A stretch of DNA of 64,000 nt, taken from the NCBI RefSeq assembly GCF_020622265.1, contig NZ_JACNMQ010000002.1, positions 620,001 through 684,000 of the forward strand. Direction: 5' to 3'. The notes beneath the pieces are model-generated. The model was given only the letters and a program-made list of their open reading frames with translations, searched no databases and had not been told where the DNA came from. Each line of letters begins with the position of its first letter. Within the stretch, counting starts at the first letter, position 1. The DNA is from Halomonas sp. M20. Its GTDB lineage: Bacteria > Pseudomonadota > Gammaproteobacteria > Pseudomonadales > Halomonadaceae. The position numbers and the translations under genes are program-made. Shown here in pieces: positions 38,149 to 47,019 of the stretch.

Positions 38149-39732
38149 ATGCCGAATTTCCGCCGTTCCCTATTGAGCGTTCTAACACTCTCAACCAGCC
38201 TGCTTGCCACCACGCTGCAGGCCCAGACCCTGGATATTGGCGTCATGGGCGAGCTTGCCTCCTTCGATGCTTCCCAGGTTTCCGGCGGGGTGTGGGAGTC
38301 CCAGGTACTGATGGACGTTTACGAAGGCCTGGTCAAGAAAGCGCCGGACGGCGAAATCCTGCCGGGCATGGCAACGGACTGGAAAGTCTCCGATGACGGC
38401 AAGACCTATACCTTCCAGATGCGCGACGGCGCCAAATGGTCCGACGGCGAGCCGGTCACCGCCGAGGACTTCGTATTCGGCTGGCGCAACATGCTCGACC
38501 CGGAAAACGCCTCCAAGTACGCCTACATGCTCTACCCGGTCGTCAATGCGAAAGCGGTCAACGTCGGTGACGAACCTCTCGATACCTTGGGTGTGAAATC
38601 CCTCAATGATGGCAGGACATTTGAAGTCACCCTCAATTCGCCGACGCCCTACTTCATTCAGCTCTTGACCCACTACACTGCCTATCCAGCGCCGAAGCAC
38701 ACCGCCGAGAAGTATGGCAAGCAGTGGGTAAAACTCGACAACATCGCTACCAACGGCGCCTTCAAACCCACCGCATGGGTGTCCCAGTCGCGTATCACCG
38801 CAGTCAAGAACCCGCAGTACTACGACGCGGATGAGGTAACTCTCGAGCAGGTCAACTATCACACCACGGAAGATCGCAACGCCGGCATCTCGCGCTTTCG
38901 CGCCGGGGAATTCGATATTCTGCGCGACTACCCGTCGAGCCGCTATCAGTGGCTGAAGGACAATCTTCCGGACGCCACTCGCATGGCGCCCTATCTGGGC
39001 TCCTACTACTACGTGCTCAATCACCGCGAAGGCCGCCCTACCGCGGACAAGCGGGTGCGCGAGGCGCTGAATCTGGCAGCGCGGCGCAACGTGATCTCCA
39101 AGCAGATCATGGCCAGTACCTTTCTGCCGTCGCAGTCCTTCGTGCCCAAGGGCACGGACAACTACGATGTGCAGAGCATGGCGCTGGGCGAGGACAAGGA
39201 CGCGCGCATGGCAAAAGCCAAGCAGCTGCTCGAAGAGGCGGGCTACGGGCCGAGCAATCCTCTCAATCTGCGCCTGCGTTACAACACCTCGGATGAGCAC
39301 AAGAAGATCGCCGTAGCCATGGCCGCCATGTGGCGCCCACTCGGGATCAACGTCGAGATGGTCAACTCGGAAGCCACGGTGCACTACCAGACCATTGCCC
39401 AAGGCGACTTCGACGTGGCGCGAGCCGGCTGGATCGCCGACTACAACGATGCGGAAAACTTCCTGACGCTGCTCAAAAGCGGCGTCGGCAACAACTACGG
39501 CGCCTATTCCAATCCGGAGTTTGATGCTCTGCTGGAAAAGGCTTCCACCACTCTGGGCGCAGATGAGCGCAAAAAGATCTTGGAGCAAGCAGAGCAGCTC
39601 GCCCTAGACGATTACGCTCTGGTGCCCCTGCTCTACTACGTCTCGCGTAACCTGGTTAACCCTGAGATGACTGGCTGGGAGGACAACGTCTCCGACGACC
39701 ATCCCTCTCGCTGGATTAGCATCGAGGAGTGA
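38149..39732 (+). CDS. oppA: Peptide ABC transporter substrate-binding protein 1 (OppA-like)
   Basis: A 527-residue family-5 extracellular solute-binding protein. The signal peptide MPNFRRSLLSVLTLSTSLLA is cut near TLQAQ. The mature protein has the SBP_bac_5 blocks VYEGLVKKAPDGEILPGMA, YTFQMRDGAKWSDGEPVTAEDFVF and EEAGYGPSNPLNLRLRYNTS. The start is the ATG giving MPNFRR; nine upstream codons are not conserved. It binds oligopeptides in the periplasm for the downstream permease. TGATG overlap links it to a second, homologous binding protein. Confidence 0.92.
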   Translation: MPNFRRSLLSVLTLSTSLLATTLQAQTLDIGVMGELASFDASQVSGGVWESQVLMDVYEGLVKKAPDGEILPGMATDWKVSDDGKTYTFQMRDGAKWSDGEPVTAEDFVFGWRNMLDPENASKYAYMLYPVVNAKAVNVGDEPLDTLGVKSLNDGRTFEVTLNSPTPYFIQLLTHYTAYPAPKHTAEKYGKQWVKLDNIATNGAFKPTAWVSQSRITAVKNPQYYDADEVTLEQVNYHTTEDRNAGISRFRAGEFDILRDYPSSRYQWLKDNLPDATRMAPYLGSYYYVLNHREGRPTADKRVREALNLAARRNVISKQIMASTFLPSQSFVPKGTDNYDVQSMALGEDKDARMAKAKQLLEEAGYGPSNPLNLRLRYNTSDEHKKIAVAMAAMWRPLGINVEMVNSEATVHYQTIAQGDFDVARAGWIADYNDAENFLTLLKSGVGNNYGAYSNPEFDALLEKASTTLGADERKKILEQAEQLALDDYALVPLLYYVSRNLVNPEMTGWEDNVSDDHPSRWISIEE

Positions 39733-41321
39733 TGGCTCTCTACCGACAAGCACGCCGGCTATTGTTATCGCCGGCCGTGTTGGTCCTTGCGATCTCAAGC
39801 GCTGCCCAAGGCGCGACGCTTGAGATCGGCAACGGCGCGGAGCCCGGCACCCTGGACCCGCAGAAGGTCAACGGCAATTGGGAGACTCGCATCACCCGGG
39901 CGCTGTTCGATCGTCTGATCGACTACGCCGCGGACGGCAGCCTGGTGCCGGGCTTGGCCAAGTCCTGGCAGATCAGCGACGACGGCAGAACCTACACCTT
40001 CAAGCTGCGCGTCGCCAAATGGTCCGACGGTGAGCCGATTACCGCTGGTGACGCGGTTTTTGCCCTTCGCCGGCTGCTGACGCCGACTACCGCCAATCAC
40101 AACGCCACGCTCTATTACGCGATTCGCAATGCCCGCAAGGTCAACACCGGCCAGGCCGATCCGTCTACTCTCGGGGTGGAAGCCATTGACGATCGCACCC
40201 TGGTCATTCATCTAAGCGAACCCACCGCCTATTTTCTGCAGGCATTGGCGATGAGTGAAGCCGCGCCCCTGCCGCAGCACGCCCTCAAAACCCAGGGCGA
40301 CGACTGGACCGAACCCGGGCGCATGCTCTCGAGCGGCGCCTTCATCCTCGAAGAGTGGCTCCCCCAGGAGCGCATTCGCGTCGCCAAGAACCCTCGCTTC
40401 TACGCCGCCAAAGACGTGGCCCTGGACGACGCGGTGTTTTACCCCATCGAGGACGCCGGTTCGGCGCTGAATCGCTTTCGCACCGACGCGCTGGACATTG
40501 CCTATTCCAGCGTTCCTTCGTCGCGCTTTTCCTGGGCAGAGGACAACCTCGGCGATGCCCTGCAAGTCGGCCCCTTGGTGGCCCAGTACTTCTACATGTT
40601 CAATGTGCGCGAGGGCCAGCCACTCGCCGCCAAACGCATTCGCGAGGCGCTCAACCTGGTGGTGCGCCGGGACGTGATCTCCCAGCAGATTCTGGGCATG
40701 GGCCAGAACTCATCCTACTGGTACGTGCCCCGCACCACCGCCGGTGGCACTCGCGGTGCGATGGTCTTCGCCGACTGGCCGATGGACAAGCGCCTGGTCC
40801 GAGCCAAACAGTTGATGAAAGAGGCGGGATACGGCCCGGAGCGACCGCTCGAGCTGACGCTGCGCTACAACACCCTGGAGGATCACAAGAAGATCGCCGT
40901 GGCGGTGGCAGCCATGTGGCGAGAGCTGGGCGTCAACGTGGAGCTGATCAATTCAGAGGCCGCGGTGCACTACTCGAGCATTAATCAGGGCCAGTTCCAG
41001 GTGGCCCGCTACGGCATGATGGCAACGGTCAACGACCCTTATGATTTTCTCAATGCCTATGCCGCCGGGGGCTCAGCGCGCAAGAGCAGCGGCTATCAGA
41101 ACGATCGCTACGACGCCCTGGTGGAACAGAGCACAAAAGAGCTCGATGAAGACAAGCGCGCCGACCTGATGACCCAAGCGCAGCAGCATCTGCTCGATGA
41201 CTATGCGCTGCTGCCCCTGTACGACTACGTCAGCGTTCATCTGGTGTCGCCGCGCATCGGCGGCTGGCAGACAACCCCCATGGACGTGCATCCGCTTCGC
41301 TATATCACTATCGAGGAGTAG
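39732..41321 (+). CDS. Peptide ABC transporter substrate-binding protein 2 (OppA-like)
   Basis: A 529-residue paralogue of the preceding binding protein. It has a signal peptide (to about SSAAQGA, residue 28), then GAEPGTLDPQKVNGNWETRI, LRVAKWSDGEPITAGDAVFA and MKEAGYGPERPLELTLRYNT. The collinear similarity to OppA1 along the whole length indicates tandem duplication followed by divergence. The ATG at 39732 overlaps the first gene's stop; a GTG three bases earlier is possible. It may widen the range of peptides imported by the shared permease. Confidence 0.9.
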   Translation: MALYRQARRLLLSPAVLVLAISSAAQGATLEIGNGAEPGTLDPQKVNGNWETRITRALFDRLIDYAADGSLVPGLAKSWQISDDGRTYTFKLRVAKWSDGEPITAGDAVFALRRLLTPTTANHNATLYYAIRNARKVNTGQADPSTLGVEAIDDRTLVIHLSEPTAYFLQALAMSEAAPLPQHALKTQGDDWTEPGRMLSSGAFILEEWLPQERIRVAKNPRFYAAKDVALDDAVFYPIEDAGSALNRFRTDALDIAYSSVPSSRFSWAEDNLGDALQVGPLVAQYFYMFNVREGQPLAAKRIREALNLVVRRDVISQQILGMGQNSSYWYVPRTTAGGTRGAMVFADWPMDKRLVRAKQLMKEAGYGPERPLELTLRYNTLEDHKKIAVAVAAMWRELGVNVELINSEAAVHYSSINQGQFQVARYGMMATVNDPYDFLNAYAAGGSARKSSGYQNDRYDALVEQSTKELDEDKRADLMTQAQQHLLDDYALLPLYDYVSVHLVSPRIGGWQTTPMDVHPLRYITIEE

Positions 41322-41360
41322 CCCCTTGACCCATTGTTACCGCTGTCATGAATGCTGCCG

Positions 41361-41377
41361 GCACTGCTCGGCAGTGC
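41361..41377 (+). other. Hairpin between the binding-protein and permease genes
   Basis: A 7-bp perfect stem GCACTGC-TCG-GCAGTGC in the 69-base gap after the second oppA. It has no T tract, so it is more likely an mRNA-stabilising or attenuating structure that keeps binding protein levels above permease levels, as seen in other peptide operons. Confidence 0.45.
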
Positions 41378-41390
41378 AAGAGCTCGCCTT

Positions 41391-42317
41391 ATGTTGAGCT
41401 ATATTCTCAAGCGCCTGCTGATGGCGATTCCGACCCTGCTGATCGTCATCACTATCTCGTTTTTCTTGATGCGTATCGCACCGGGCGGCCCTTTCGATGG
41501 TGAGCGCCAGCTGCCACCGGAGATCGAGGCCAACCTGATGGCCGCCTATCATCTCGACGAACCGCTGCCCATGCAGTACCTGCGCTACATGGGCAACCTT
41601 TTGCAGGGAGACTTCGGGCCCTCCTTCAAGTACAAGGATTTCTCCGTCACCGATCTGATCGCTCAGGGGTTCCCGGTCAGCCTGGAGCTTGGCTTCTGGG
41701 CGATCCTGCTGGCCCTGATGATTGGTTTACCTCTCGGAGTGATCGCTGCTCTGAAGCGCAATACCGCCGTGGACTATGCGGTAATGGGCACGGCCTTGGC
41801 GGGTATCGCCGTACCTAACTTCGTCATCGCCCCACTCCTTGCGCTGGTCTTCGGCGTCACCCTCGCCTGGCTGCCGGTAGGAGGCTGGAACGGGGGCGCC
41901 TGGCAGAACATGGTGCTGCCGGTGATCGCCCTGTCGATTCAGCAGATCGCCTATATTGCGCGCATGATGCGCGCTTCCATGATCGAGGTGCTAGGCAGCC
42001 ACTTCATTCGTACCGCCCGGGCCAAGGGGCTCTCCGAATCCAAGGTGATCCTGCGCCATGCGCTGCAACCGGCGCTTCTGCCGGTGCTTTCCTATCTGGG
42101 GCCTGCCATTGCCGGCATCATCACCGGTTCCGTGGTCATCGAGCAGATCTTCGGCATCCCCGGCATCGGGCGCTATTTCGTCCAGGCAGCGCTCAATCGC
42201 GACTACACCCTGGTAATGGGTACGGTGGTGTTCTACGGCGCCCTGATCGTGCTGCTCAATCTGATCGTGGACCTGCTCTACTCGGTGCTCGATCCGCAAA
42301 TCCGCTATGACGACTGA
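41391..42317 (+). CDS. oppB: Oligopeptide ABC transporter permease OppB
   Basis: A 308-residue inner-membrane permease with about six helices. MLSYILKRLLMAIPTLLIV, RIAPGGPFDGERQLPPEI and GDFGPSFKYKDFSV agree closely in pattern with E. coli OppB. The EAA loop region is HFIRTARAKGLSESKVILRHA near residue 205. The start is the ATG giving MLSYIL. It overlaps oppC by ATGA-type junction. Confidence 0.94.
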   Translation: MLSYILKRLLMAIPTLLIVITISFFLMRIAPGGPFDGERQLPPEIEANLMAAYHLDEPLPMQYLRYMGNLLQGDFGPSFKYKDFSVTDLIAQGFPVSLELGFWAILLALMIGLPLGVIAALKRNTAVDYAVMGTALAGIAVPNFVIAPLLALVFGVTLAWLPVGGWNGGAWQNMVLPVIALSIQQIAYIARMMRASMIEVLGSHFIRTARAKGLSESKVILRHALQPALLPVLSYLGPAIAGIITGSVVIEQIFGIPGIGRYFVQAALNRDYTLVMGTVVFYGALIVLLNLIVDLLYSVLDPQIRYDD

Positions 42318-43264
42318 TGCCCATGACCACTGACACCACCCCCTACAGCGGCGAGAATCTACCCGCGGGCAGTCCCAATCCGCCCAGCCAACCCGACCCA
42401 AGCACGGGGGGTGAAAAAGGCCAGAGCCTGGGTCGGGAGGCCTGGCGGCGACTCAAGCAGAACAAGGCGGCCATGGCCAGCCTGTGGCTTCTGATCGCCA
42501 TTGCCCTTGCCTGCCTCATCGGCCCCTATCTGCTGCCCTGGGGCCTGGCGGAAGTGGACTGGAACGCCTTCAACGTAGCGCCCACTCTGGAAGGCAGTCA
42601 TTTTCTCGGCACCGATGCCAACGGCCGGGATCTGCTGGCTCGCACTCTCTACGGCGGCCGGGTGTCGCTTTCGGTAGCCCTGGTCGCCACCCTGGTCAGC
42701 CTAGTGATCGGCGTGCTTTACGGCGCCATCGCCGGCTACACAGGTGGGCGCACCGATAACCTGATGATGCGCTTTGTCGACATCATGTATTCCCTGCCCT
42801 TCATGTTCCTGGTGATCCTGCTGATGGTGGTGTTCGGGCGCAATATCTTCCTGATCTACGCCGCCATCGGCGCGGTGGAGTGGCTCGATATGGCGCGCAT
42901 CGTGCGCGGTCAGACCTTGGGGCTCAAACGTCGGGAGTTCGTCGAAGCCGCCCACGCACTCGGGGTCAGCAACCGCGCCATCATCACCCGGCACATGATT
43001 CCCAATGCCATTGGACCTGTGATCATCTACGTCACCCTTACCGTGCCCAAGGTGATACTGCTGGAGAGTTTTCTCTCATTTCTTGGTCTCGGCGTGCAGG
43101 AACCTCTGACCAGCTGGGGTGTGCTGATCAGCGAAGGCACGGACATGATGCAAAGTGCGCCCTGGATGTTGCTGGTCCCGGCGGTATTCCTGGCGCTGAC
43201 GCTGTTCTGCCTGAACTTCCTGGGCGACGGCTTGCGTGATGCCCTCGATCCTAAAACTCGTTAA
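42317..43264 (+). CDS. oppC: Oligopeptide ABC transporter permease OppC
   Basis: A 315-residue partner permease. A polar N-terminal tail of about 40 residues leads to the first helix, then FLGTDANGRDLLARTLYGGR near residue 95, the EAA motif FVEAAHALGVSNRAIITRHM near 215, and C-terminal FLGDGLRDALDPK. These are typical OppC/DppC features. It forms the channel with OppB. The 55-base gap to the ATPase gene has no terminator. Confidence 0.94.
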   Translation: MPMTTDTTPYSGENLPAGSPNPPSQPDPSTGGEKGQSLGREAWRRLKQNKAAMASLWLLIAIALACLIGPYLLPWGLAEVDWNAFNVAPTLEGSHFLGTDANGRDLLARTLYGGRVSLSVALVATLVSLVIGVLYGAIAGYTGGRTDNLMMRFVDIMYSLPFMFLVILLMVVFGRNIFLIYAAIGAVEWLDMARIVRGQTLGLKRREFVEAAHALGVSNRAIITRHMIPNAIGPVIIYVTLTVPKVILLESFLSFLGLGVQEPLTSWGVLISEGTDMMQSAPWMLLVPAVFLALTLFCLNFLGDGLRDALDPKTR

Positions 43265-43319
43265 AGAAACGGAAAATGCCTGCGTTCGTCGGTTTTTCGA
43301 TCGCCTCTAGGACTCTGTT

Positions 43320-44915
43320 ATGACATCACTACTCGAAATTGACGATCTGTGCGTTGACTTTCATCTGCCGGATGGCGATGTGGCAGCGGTCAAGAATGTC
43401 AGCCTGAGCATCAAGGAGGGCGAGACCCTGGCGCTGGTCGGCGAATCCGGTTCCGGCAAGTCCGTGACCAACACCGCCATACTACGCTTGCTGCCGGAGC
43501 TTGCCGGCATTCGCGGCGCGATCCGCTTTCACGGCGAGAACCTGCTCGAGGCCTCCAACCAGCGCATGCGTGCGCTCAGAGGTGACCGTATTGCCACGAT
43601 CTTCCAGGAGCCCATGACGTCGCTCAATCCGCTGCATCGTATCGGCGATCAGATCGCGGAGGTGCTGCGCCTGCACCGGGGTCTGCGCGGTAAGCGCGTG
43701 CAAACGCGGGTAGTCGAACTGCTCGAACAGGTGGGCATACCGGAGCCCGCCCGGCGGGTGAAGAGCTATCCTTATGAGCTTTCCGGGGGCCAGCGCCAGC
43801 GGGTGATGATCGCCATGGCGCTGGCCTGCGAGCCGGAACTGCTGATCGCGGATGAGCCCACCACCGCCCTGGACGTCACCGTGCAGGCGCAGATTCTCAG
43901 CCTGCTCAAGGAGTTGCAGCAGCGCTATGGCATGGCGATCCTGTTCATCACCCATGATCTGGGCATCGTGCGCCACTTCGCCGACCGGGTCTGCGTGATG
44001 CGCCAAGGCGAACTGCTCGAACAAGGCACCACAAAAGAGGTTTTCGCCAATCCAAAACATGCCTACACCCGCGCCTTGATCGACGCGGAGCCCAGTGGCA
44101 GCAAGGCACCGGTGCCTGAAGATAGCCCCGTGCTGCTCGAGGCCAGTCATGTCCAGGTACGCTTCACCACCAAGCGCCGCTGGTTCGGGCACAACGACTA
44201 TTTCGAAGCGGTGCGTGGCATCGACATTACCTTGAAGCGCGGACAGACCCTGGGCATCGTTGGCGAATCCGGCTCCGGCAAGTCGACCTTGGGCCGAGCG
44301 CTTCTGCGCCTGCTCAAGAGCCGCGGCGAGATTCGTTTTGACGACAGTGACATTGCCCACTTGGAGCCCGCGGCCATGCGCCCTTTGCGCAAGCGCATGC
44401 AGGTGGTGTTCCAGGACCCCTTCGGTTCATTGTCACCGCGGCTGACCGTAGGCGAGATCATTGGCGAAGGCCTGCGGGTGCATCACCCCGAACTCAAGCG
44501 CGCCGAGCGAGATCAGCGCGTACAGGAGGCGCTCAAGGAAGTGGCCTTGGACCCGGCCATGCGCAAGCGCTACCCGCATGAGTTTTCCGGCGGTCAGCGC
44601 CAGCGCATCGCCATCGCCCGGGCGCTGGTATTGAAGCCGGAGTTCTTGCTGCTCGACGAGCCCACCTCGGCCCTGGATCGCTCGGTGCAGGCCACGGTAA
44701 TCGAACTGCTGCGCGAACTGCAGCGCAGGCACGACCTGACCTACCTATTCATCAGTCACGATCTGGCGGTGGTGCGCGCCCTGGCGGACAGCGTGCTGGT
44801 AATGAAGGAAGGGAGGGTCGTCGAGCAGGGCACGACCGAGGCGCTGTTCGACAATCCCCAAGAGCCCTATACCCGGGAACTGATGCGAGCGGCCTTCATG
44901 AACGATGCGGCTTGA
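43320..44915 (+). CDS. Fused OppD-OppF oligopeptide transporter ATPase
   Basis: A 531-residue protein with two complete ABC ATPase domains. Domain 1 (about 1-260): Walker [12 protein letters not shown], signature [15 protein letters not shown], Walker [14 protein letters not shown]. Domain 2 (about 275-531): [42 protein letters not shown]. Both switch histidines (ITHDLG, ISHDLA) are present. In E. coli OppD and OppF are separate; the fused form resembles YejF-type proteins. Last gene of the opp operon. Confidence 0.94.
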   Translation: MTSLLEIDDLCVDFHLPDGDVAAVKNVSLSIKEGETLALVGESGSGKSVTNTAILRLLPELAGIRGAIRFHGENLLEASNQRMRALRGDRIATIFQEPMTSLNPLHRIGDQIAEVLRLHRGLRGKRVQTRVVELLEQVGIPEPARRVKSYPYELSGGQRQRVMIAMALACEPELLIADEPTTALDVTVQAQILSLLKELQQRYGMAILFITHDLGIVRHFADRVCVMRQGELLEQGTTKEVFANPKHAYTRALIDAEPSGSKAPVPEDSPVLLEASHVQVRFTTKRRWFGHNDYFEAVRGIDITLKRGQTLGIVGESGSGKSTLGRALLRLLKSRGEIRFDDSDIAHLEPAAMRPLRKRMQVVFQDPFGSLSPRLTVGEIIGEGLRVHHPELKRAERDQRVQEALKEVALDPAMRKRYPHEFSGGQRQRIAIARALVLKPEFLLLDEPTSALDRSVQATVIELLRELQRRHDLTYLFISHDLAVVRALADSVLVMKEGRVVEQGTTEALFDNPQEPYTRELMRAAFMNDAA

Positions 44916-44946
44916 AACAGCCTAAAGGATAGGATAGGCAAGCAAG

Positions 44947-44972
44947 CCAAACCCGGCTGAGGCCGGGTTTGG
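44947..44972. terminator. Bidirectional terminator between opp operon and fadL
   Basis: A perfect 11-bp stem (44947-44957 with 44962-44972) with a 4-base loop between two convergent genes. T-rich tails are short on both strands. Confidence 0.75.
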
Positions 44973-44996
44973 GTATTGGTGAGTTCCCGCGACTGG

Positions 44997-46301
44997 TTAG
45001 AAGCGATAGGTCGCCTGGGCGCCAAAGCCGTGGGCTTCGTTCTTGTAATCCGCGCGGTAGTTGGACGTAACCGCAGGCGAGCCGCCGAAGCTGTCGGTCT
45101 TGGTCTGTTCGATCAAAGTGCCCCGCTCGGTCAAGTAGGAGTAGGCAACATCGAAGGTCAGGTCGGCAATGGGTGTCCAGCCGGCTCCCAATGAGAAGAT
45201 GCGCCGATCATCCGAGGGAATACGTACGCTGCGGGTGTCGTCCTGGGTCGGTGTCTGGTCGATACTCAGACCGGCACGCAGCACCCACGCCGGGTTGAGC
45301 TGATACTCACCGCCCACGGCGTAGGCCCAGGCATTCGAATAGCTCTGCTCTTCATTGGTCACTTCTCCACGCGCTTCGCCGGTCACCAGGATGCGCTCGA
45401 AACGGCTCCAGCGCGACCAGGATGCGCCCAGCATCAGCTTGAAGTTATCGCTCATCTGCTGGGTAATGGAGAAATTGACCGTCTCCGGCGTGGTCAGATC
45501 AAGTTCCGCGTCGTCTCTGACACTGATCGGCAGCCCTTTTACGTCCGCCTTGAAATCACCCTCGAGGGTGTAATCCACCTTGGAGCGATAGGTCAGTCCC
45601 AGCGTGGTTTCCGGCACCGGGCGATAGATAACACCGAGATTGTAGCCCCAGGCCTCGTCGTCACCCTCTACCCGGGAATCCGCTTCGGTTCGGCCCAGTG
45701 GGGTAACCAGCGGCACTTGACGCTGCAGCTCGCCATCGACCCGGTTGTAAGTGACACCAGCACCGACGGACCACTGATCGTTGAAACGATAGGAGAGCGT
45801 CGGCTGAGCGCTGACGACTCTTACTTCCGTATAGTTGCCCTGGTTGCGTCCTTGAAAGGAGTCCTCGTAATCCGTGTTGGAACCGAAAGGCGCGTAAACA
45901 CCGAAACCGAAGGCCAGCCGCTCATCGATCGGCTGGGCATAGAAGGCATAGGGAATGAATTTGCTCGGCACCATATCGCCATCGTTGGTGCCTTGAACCG
46001 GCAATGTCGCCCCCCCAAAGGCGGGACTCGTTTGGGTGGCCTGCGCATTGTCGATATCCGAACTGACATCCAGGAAAGTGCCACCAGCACTTATCTGAGC
46101 CCGATCGAGAAACGACATGCCCGCCGGGTTGCCGAAGACGATAGTGGCATCCTGAACGTTTGAGCTACGCCCCGCGTGGCCATACCCCTGGCCGCTGACG
46201 CTTTGTTCGTTGAGCTGGAAGCCCCCGGCCATGAGGTGCGATGAAAATGCTGTGGCAGCTGTCGCGATAGCGAGAGTGAGCTTGTTGATCTTGTTATGCA
46301 T
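44997..46301 (-). CDS. FadL-type outer-membrane hydrophobic-compound porin
   Basis: A 434-residue outer-membrane barrel of the OMPP1/FadL/TodX family. The signal peptide ends near residue 25 (HLMA). The mature N terminus GGFQLNEQSVSGQGYGHAGR and IVFGNPAGMSFL are the plug-forming N-terminal motifs of the family. The C terminus ends in Phe (GAQATYRF). It passes long-chain fatty acids or aromatic hydrophobics across the outer membrane. No fad gene is adjacent, so the natural substrate is unknown. Single gene, convergent with opp. Confidence 0.92.
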   Translation of the reverse strand: MHNKINKLTLAIATAATAFSSHLMAGGFQLNEQSVSGQGYGHAGRSSNVQDATIVFGNPAGMSFLDRAQISAGGTFLDVSSDIDNAQATQTSPAFGGATLPVQGTNDGDMVPSKFIPYAFYAQPIDERLAFGFGVYAPFGSNTDYEDSFQGRNQGNYTEVRVVSAQPTLSYRFNDQWSVGAGVTYNRVDGELQRQVPLVTPLGRTEADSRVEGDDEAWGYNLGVIYRPVPETTLGLTYRSKVDYTLEGDFKADVKGLPISVRDDAELDLTTPETVNFSITQQMSDNFKLMLGASWSRWSRFERILVTGEARGEVTNEEQSYSNAWAYAVGGEYQLNPAWVLRAGLSIDQTPTQDDTRSVRIPSDDRRIFSLGAGWTPIADLTFDVAYSYLTERGTLIEQTKTDSFGGSPAVTSNYRADYKNEAHGFGAQATYRF

Positions 46302-46505
46302 TGCGCGCGTCCTGTTCCCATGAAAGCGTAGGTTCTTATCGTATTATCGGCAAATGACGAGATACTTTAAGCGTTTTGACTGATCGCCTTGAACAAGTCA
46401 AGGTCAAACGTACGTTTCAATCACTTGCGAGACTAGCAATTAGTCGTAGTGCCTCAATTCTTGCCTCAGCGACTTGTCTTCAACAACCGCGCATGCTCCC
46501 GTATC

Positions 46506-46536
46506 TTGACCATTGGGTAACACACAGGTTTTACAC
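46506..46536 (+). promoter_or_regulatory. MerR-type promoter with 19-bp spacer
   Basis: A TTGACC -35 (46506-46511) and TTACAC -10 (46531-46536) are separated by 19 bases, the elongated spacer of MerR-activated promoters. It lies just upstream of the merR-copA pair, so the regulator would control its own operon. Dyad symmetry within the spacer is weak. Confidence 0.55.
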
Positions 46537-46569
46537 TGTTGGTATGTCAGCTTGGTGCGGAGATAGATC

Positions 46570-47019
46570 ATGAAGGTCAGCGAACTGGCCAGGAACGCAG
46601 GCGTAACCGCCGAAACGGTGCGTCACTATACCCGTGAAGGACTGTTGCAACCGAGCCGCGACCCGGAAAACGGCTATCAGCTTTACGACAGTGATTCACT
46701 CAACCGGCTGCGTTTCATCCAGCGTGCCCGCACATTGGGGTTCAGCGTGCGGGAGATCGGCGAGATTCTCGATCATGCGGATCACGGCGATTCACCCTGC
46801 CCCCTGGTACGGGACCTTTTGGCTCAGCGGCTACCGGAAATTCAAGCGCGCATCATCGAGCTTCAGGCGCTGGCTGAGCGTATGGAGCAGGCGCTGACGA
46901 CCTGGCAGGACATGCCGGATGGCACCCCGGATGGGCACAGCCTGTGCCGCTTGATAGAAAGCTTTCCCGACTCTTCTCCGCATGCTTCCACTAAAGCGCC
47001 TCACAAGGAGGGTGTATGA
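46570..47019 (+). CDS. MerR-family metal-responsive regulator
   Basis: A 149-residue MerR activator. The winged HTH is [20 protein letters not shown], followed by [17 protein letters not shown] and the [19 protein letters not shown] dimerisation start. Two cysteines occur, Cys77 (SPCPLV) and Cys126 (SLCRLIE). Cys77 sits where ZntR/CadR-type proteins place the first metal ligand, while the CueR CxxxxxxxC loop is absent. The stop overlaps the CopA start (ATGA), and the promoter ahead has the MerR 19-bp spacer. It probably senses Cu(I), Ag(I) or a divalent metal and activates the pump. Confidence 0.88.
   Translation: MKVSELARNAGVTAETVRHYTREGLLQPSRDPENGYQLYDSDSLNRLRFIQRARTLGFSVREIGEILDHADHGDSPCPLVRDLLAQRLPEIQARIIELQALAERMEQALTTWQDMPDGTPDGHSLCRLIESFPDSSPHASTKAPHKEGV

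Noticed and set aside
38191-39588. A 465-codon open frame opposite the first oppA gene
   Set aside because: Antisense shadow. The plus frame has a signal peptide and SBP_bac_5 motifs.
41391-44915. YejBEF assignment for the peptide transporter
   Set aside because: The OppB and OppC sequences follow E. coli OppB/OppC patterns closely; only the fused ATPase is YejF-like in architecture.
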